Shown here one piece after another: positions 61,016 to 64,000 of a stretch of DNA of 64,000 bases. How positions within the stretch are numbered: the stretch's first letter is position 1; each line of letters begins with the position of its first letter. The stretch covers positions 62,001 through 126,000 of the forward strand of contig JAZRFM010000027.1 of assembly GCA_045661345.1 (NCBI GenBank), written 5' to 3'. The position numbers were made by a program, and so were the translations under genes. The notes under the pieces were generated by a model, which saw only the letters and a program-made list of their open reading frames with translations, was not told where the DNA came from and did not search any database. The stretch is from RUG12461 sp045661345. Its GTDB lineage: Bacteria > Bacillota > Clostridia > Lachnospirales > Lachnospiraceae.

Positions 61016-63106
61016 TTATTCCTCGCCTTTATCAATCTTGGATGCGCGCTCCTGAATCTGCTTCTCCTGAATCTCGGCAGGCGCCTGCTCATAACGTGCA
61101 AATTCGTAGGAGAAGGTTCCGCCGCCGCCGGTCATGGAGCGAAGCGTCGTCCCGTATCCGTAAAGCTCCAGATAGGGAATATCCGCGGTAATCTCGGTAA
61201 CGCCGGCTTCCACGGGATTCATGCCAAGGACCCTCGCCCTGCGTTTGTTCAGATCTCCCATAACATCACCGGTCTTGCTGTCTTCCACCACCACCTTCAG
61301 TGTCGCGATGGGCTCCAGCAGCACAGGACTGGCTTCCATGAAGCCTTTCTTGAAGGCCTGGGAAGCAGCAACCTTGAAAGCCATTTCGGAAGAATCCACC
61401 GGGTGGAAAGATCCGTCATAGAGAACGGCCTTGACGCCCACCACCGGGTAGGCTGCCAGGGGTCCCTTTTGTACCGCCTCCTGAATCCCCTTTTCTACGG
61501 CCGGGAAATAGTTCTTCGGCACGGCACCGCCGACCACCGTTTGCTCAAAGGTGTAAGGCTTCTCCAGGTCGCCCGAAGGCTCAAAGGTCATCTTGACATG
61601 ACCGTATTGTCCGTGTCCCCCGGACTGTTTCTTGTATTTGTATTCCACATCGGATTTCTTGCGAAGGGTTTCACGGAAGGCGGTCTTCGGCTCGGAAAGC
61701 TCGATTTCTACCTTGTAGCGGTTCAGAAGCTTGCTGCAGACGACCTCCAAATGCTGATCTCCGAGACCATACAGTACGGTTTGCCCGTTCTCACTGTCGT
61801 TCACGGCCTTCAGTGTCAGGTCTTCCTGCATCATCTTCTGGAGAGAGGTGGAAACCTTGTCCTCTTCTCCTTTGTTCTTGGTCTTGTAGCGCATGCAGGT
61901 ATAGGGAACGGGCATCTGCGTCCGGATATAGGCAATGGGATTGGCCTTTGTGGAGAGGGAATCCGTGGTCTCCGTGACACTGAGCTTTGCAAGGGCACCG
62001 ATATCACCGGCATGCAGCTCCTTCACTTCCTCCGCCTTTGCAGCGTTCATGACATAGAGCTTTCCGATGCGTTCTTCGGCATCCTTATGGTAATTAAACA
62101 GCACGTCGTCCGTCTTTAATACGCCGGTATTGACCTTGATCAGGGAATACTTCCCGATAAAGGGATCCACAATGGTCTTGAAGACGTAAGCTGATTTCGG
62201 TTTGGAAAAATCATAGTCCGCTTCATAGACCTCATTGGTCTTTGCATTGATACCGGCAAGCTTGCGTTTGTCCGGAGAAGGCAGGTATTTTACGATATCG
62301 ACGAGAAGCGTATACATGCCGCGGGCAAGCGTGTTGGATCCCATCAGAACGGGAACGATGCTGCAGTCCGCCACATTGACGCGCAGTGCCTGACGGATCT
62401 CGTCTTCCGAAAACTCCTCCCCTCCGAAATAACGATCCATGAATTCTTCGCTGGTCTCCGCAACGGATTCCATCAGCACATCCCGGCAGATATTCAAATT
62501 CTCCTTGGAGTATTCGGGCATTTCGATCTTTTCGATCTTACCCTGATCCGTCCATTTTTTTGCCTGCTGCTGGATCACATTGACGTAACCGATGAATTCA
62601 CCGTTTTCCCGAATCGGCAGATGGAAGGGCGCGATTTTCTTGCCGTAAAGACCCTGCAGATCTTCCACCACCTGACGGTAGCTGGCTTCGTCCACATCCA
62701 TATCCGTCACGAACACAATACGGGGAAGCTTATACTTCTCGCAGATCTCCCAGGCCTTTTTGGTGCCGACTTCTATGCCGTTTTTCCCGGAAACCACGAT
62801 GATGGCGGAATCTGCGACGCTGGCCGCTTCCTCTGCTTCTCCGGCAAAATCAAAATAGCCGGGTGCATCCAGAAAATTGATCTTTGCATCTTCCCAGAGC
62901 ACCGGAACAACCGTGGTATTGATGGAAAAATGACGTTTCTGTTCTTCTTTGTCAAAATCACTGATGGTATTGCCGTCCGTGATCTTGCCCATGCGGCTGG
63001 TCTGTCCGGCCAGAAATGCCATTGCTTCCAATAGGCTTGTCTTCCCGGCACCCCCATGGCCAAGCAATACGACGTTTCGGATCTTGTCCGTGGTAAATAC
63101 ATTCAT
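61016..63106 (-). CDS. EF-G-like translational GTPase with altered GTPase motifs
   Basis: 696 residues with the five-domain plan of EF-G. G1 GHGGAGKTSL (17-26) is intact. G3 reads DAPGYFDF (about 80-87), with Tyr where canonical EF-G has the catalytic His. G4 reads TDMD (134-137) instead of NKxD. Domain IV (FRETLRKKSDVEYKYKKQSGGHGQYGHV) is well kept. It belongs to the second, EF-G-like subfamily, not the main fusA of the str operon. Role uncertain: a ribosome factor for stress, recycling or protection. Confidence 0.88.
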   Translation of the reverse strand: MNVFTTDKIRNVVLLGHGGAGKTSLLEAMAFLAGQTSRMGKITDGNTISDFDKEEQKRHFSINTTVVPVLWEDAKINFLDAPGYFDFAGEAEEAASVADSAIIVVSGKNGIEVGTKKAWEICEKYKLPRIVFVTDMDVDEASYRQVVEDLQGLYGKKIAPFHLPIRENGEFIGYVNVIQQQAKKWTDQGKIEKIEMPEYSKENLNICRDVLMESVAETSEEFMDRYFGGEEFSEDEIRQALRVNVADCSIVPVLMGSNTLARGMYTLLVDIVKYLPSPDKRKLAGINAKTNEVYEADYDFSKPKSAYVFKTIVDPFIGKYSLIKVNTGVLKTDDVLFNYHKDAEERIGKLYVMNAAKAEEVKELHAGDIGALAKLSVTETTDSLSTKANPIAYIRTQMPVPYTCMRYKTKNKGEEDKVSTSLQKMMQEDLTLKAVNDSENGQTVLYGLGDQHLEVVCSKLLNRYKVEIELSEPKTAFRETLRKKSDVEYKYKKQSGGHGQYGHVKMTFEPSGDLEKPYTFEQTVVGGAVPKNYFPAVEKGIQEAVQKGPLAAYPVVGVKAVLYDGSFHPVDSSEMAFKVAASQAFKKGFMEASPVLLEPIATLKVVVEDSKTGDVMGDLNKRRARVLGMNPVEAGVTEITADIPYLELYGYGTTLRSMTGGGGTFSYEFARYEQAPAEIQEKQIQERASKIDKGEE

Positions 63107-63145
63107 GTGTAAATCCCTCCCTCAAGTATCAAAAAAGATATTCTT

Positions 63146-63174
63146 ATTTTACAAAAGAACGGCGAATTAGGCAA
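63146..63174 (-). promoter_or_regulatory. Promoter of the EF-G-like gene
   Basis: On the - strand: TTGCCT (63169-63174), 17-nt spacer, TAAAAT (63146-63151), about 40 nt before the start at 63106. GAGGGAGGG is the ribosome site. Confidence 0.65.
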
Positions 63175-63229
63175 TATCTACCAAATTCTTTTTTCAGAAA
63201 AACTGTTTTAATGCAAAATATACAAAACA

Positions 63230-64000
63230 CTAAGGTGACAGCTGTTGCAGATCCGTAAAAAAGCCGGGATAAGAGATGTTGACGCAGGAAGCGCCCTGAA
63301 TTGTCACGGGGGAGGAAGCGACCAGCCCTGCTACGGCAAAAGCCATGGCGATCCGGTGATCCGAAAAAGAATCGATGATGCCGCCGGACAGCTGTCCGCC
63401 CTGAATGATCATCCCGTCGGGCTGCGGTATGGCGTGGATCCCGAGACGGGTCAGATTTTGGGTAACCGTCGCGATCCGGTCTGTTTCCTTCACGCGAAGC
63501 TCGGAAGCATCACGGATGACGGTTTCTCCTTCGGCGCAGGCGGCCATAACGGCAATGACAGGGATCTCGTCAATCAGGGTCGGAATGATGTCTCCGCCGA
63601 TCTCGATTCCCTGCAAGGGGGAACTCTTTACAAGAAGATCTGCGACAGGCTCACCGGAAACCTCCTGCTTTGACAGGAATTCCACCTTTCCTCCCATGGC
63701 ATGTGCGACCCGGAGGATGCCGTCTCTCGTGGGATTGATGCCGACATTTTTGATCAAAATCTCTGCGTCGGGAACCAGCAGGCCTGCCGCAAGAAAATAG
63801 GCTGCCGAGCTGATGTCACCGGGGACAAGAAGCTTTTGTCCCGCAAGATGAGGCTCCGGCTGTACGGTCACTTCCGTTCCGTCTAAATGCACCTCCCCGC
63901 CGAAGGCGGCCAGCATCCGTTCCGTATGGTCTCTGGAGCGGATCGGCTCCGTCACCTTTGTTTCTCCCTCCGCGTAAAGACCGGCCAGAAGGACACAGGA
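63230..64000 (-). CDS. aroA: EPSP synthase, C-terminal part cut by the window edge
   Basis: The frame is open to position 64000. Upstream of the GTG at 63955 it encodes SCVLLAGLYAEGETKVTEP, matching EPSP synthase, so the gene begins outside the window. Visible motifs: RSRDHTERML, VPGDISSAAYFLAAGL, IRDASELRVKETDRI and SFSDHRIAMAFAVAGL. The enzyme joins PEP to shikimate 3-phosphate in aromatic amino acid synthesis. Confidence 0.95.
   Translation of the reverse strand, partial: SCVLLAGLYAEGETKVTEPIRSRDHTERMLAAFGGEVHLDGTEVTVQPEPHLAGQKLLVPGDISSAAYFLAAGLLVPDAEILIKNVGINPTRDGILRVAHAMGGKVEFLSKQEVSGEPVADLLVKSSPLQGIEIGGDIIPTLIDEIPVIAVMAACAEGETVIRDASELRVKETDRIATVTQNLTRLGIHAIPQPDGMIIQGGQLSGGIIDSFSDHRIAMAFAVAGLVASSPVTIQGASCVNISYPGFFTDLQQLSP

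Noticed and set aside
1..64000. CRISPR arrays, tRNA or rRNA genes, insertion sequences
   Set aside because: None was seen on reading through the intergenic regions; nearly all of the window is protein-coding.

Overview
This window reads as a chromosome segment of a Gram-positive Firmicute, most like the Clostridia (Lachnospiraceae-type gene order). Supporting features are L27 with a cleavable N-terminal extension next to its protease Prp, the obg-yhbY-nadD-yqeK-rsfS series, meso-diaminopimelate dehydrogenase, sepF/yggS, mreBCD-mrdA-minC-rodA-mgsA, mutS-mutL-miaA followed by a methionine gamma-lyase-like gene, and Rex. No rRNA, tRNA, CRISPR array, transposase or prophage was seen.

Layout. 1-8.3 kb (+ strand): the end of an FtsX-type permease, then rplU-prp-rpmA with its own promoter and terminator, then obg, yhbY, nadD, yqeK, rsfS, a DAP dehydrogenase and a membrane HD-GYP phosphodiesterase. 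8.4-9.7 kb: a divergent SOS module, lexA and a YneA-like LysM division inhibitor, with LexA-box-like palindromes between them. 9.7-13.8 kb: an AT-richer accessory stretch with a tyrosine recombinase, a membrane-anchored DUF3574-like protein with a small HTH gene, a RelB/RelE-type toxin-antitoxin pair beside a decayed second HTH copy, and three tandem small proteins with double-glycine leaders. 13.8-64 kb (all - strand): long housekeeping runs. These cover lipoprotein processing and cell division (lspA, rluD, sepF, yggS), cell shape and wall (dac, mgsA, rodA, minC, mrdA, mreDCB), mismatch repair and tRNA modification, two flavoproteins, a MurJ/SpoVB-type flippase, the ybeY-phoH cluster, folD, ftsK, uppP, glgA, yebC, alr, nnr, rex, icd, leuS, an EF-G-like GTPase and the start of aroA at the right edge.

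The most unusual material is of two kinds. First, three intergenic elements of about 135 bp (9028-9163, 17767-17906, 52099-52230) fold on paper into the same four-stem cloverleaf. Compensatory changes keep the stems while most of the sequence varies. All three have the same orientation and lie 31-51 nt upstream of a - strand start codon (lexA, yggS, yebC). Second, the three double-glycine proteins share a leader and what looks like a small SH3/Tudor-like barrel. They are preceded by a good promoter with two direct repeats 21 bp apart just upstream of the -35, an arrangement typical of LytTR-regulated peptide operons. No exporter or regulator is in the window.

Other points: the HD domain of the PgpH-position protein has lost its HD pair; minC stands where minCDE is usual, and the sepF cluster lacks ylmH/divIVA; obg appears to be transcribed as a leaderless or nearly leaderless mRNA.
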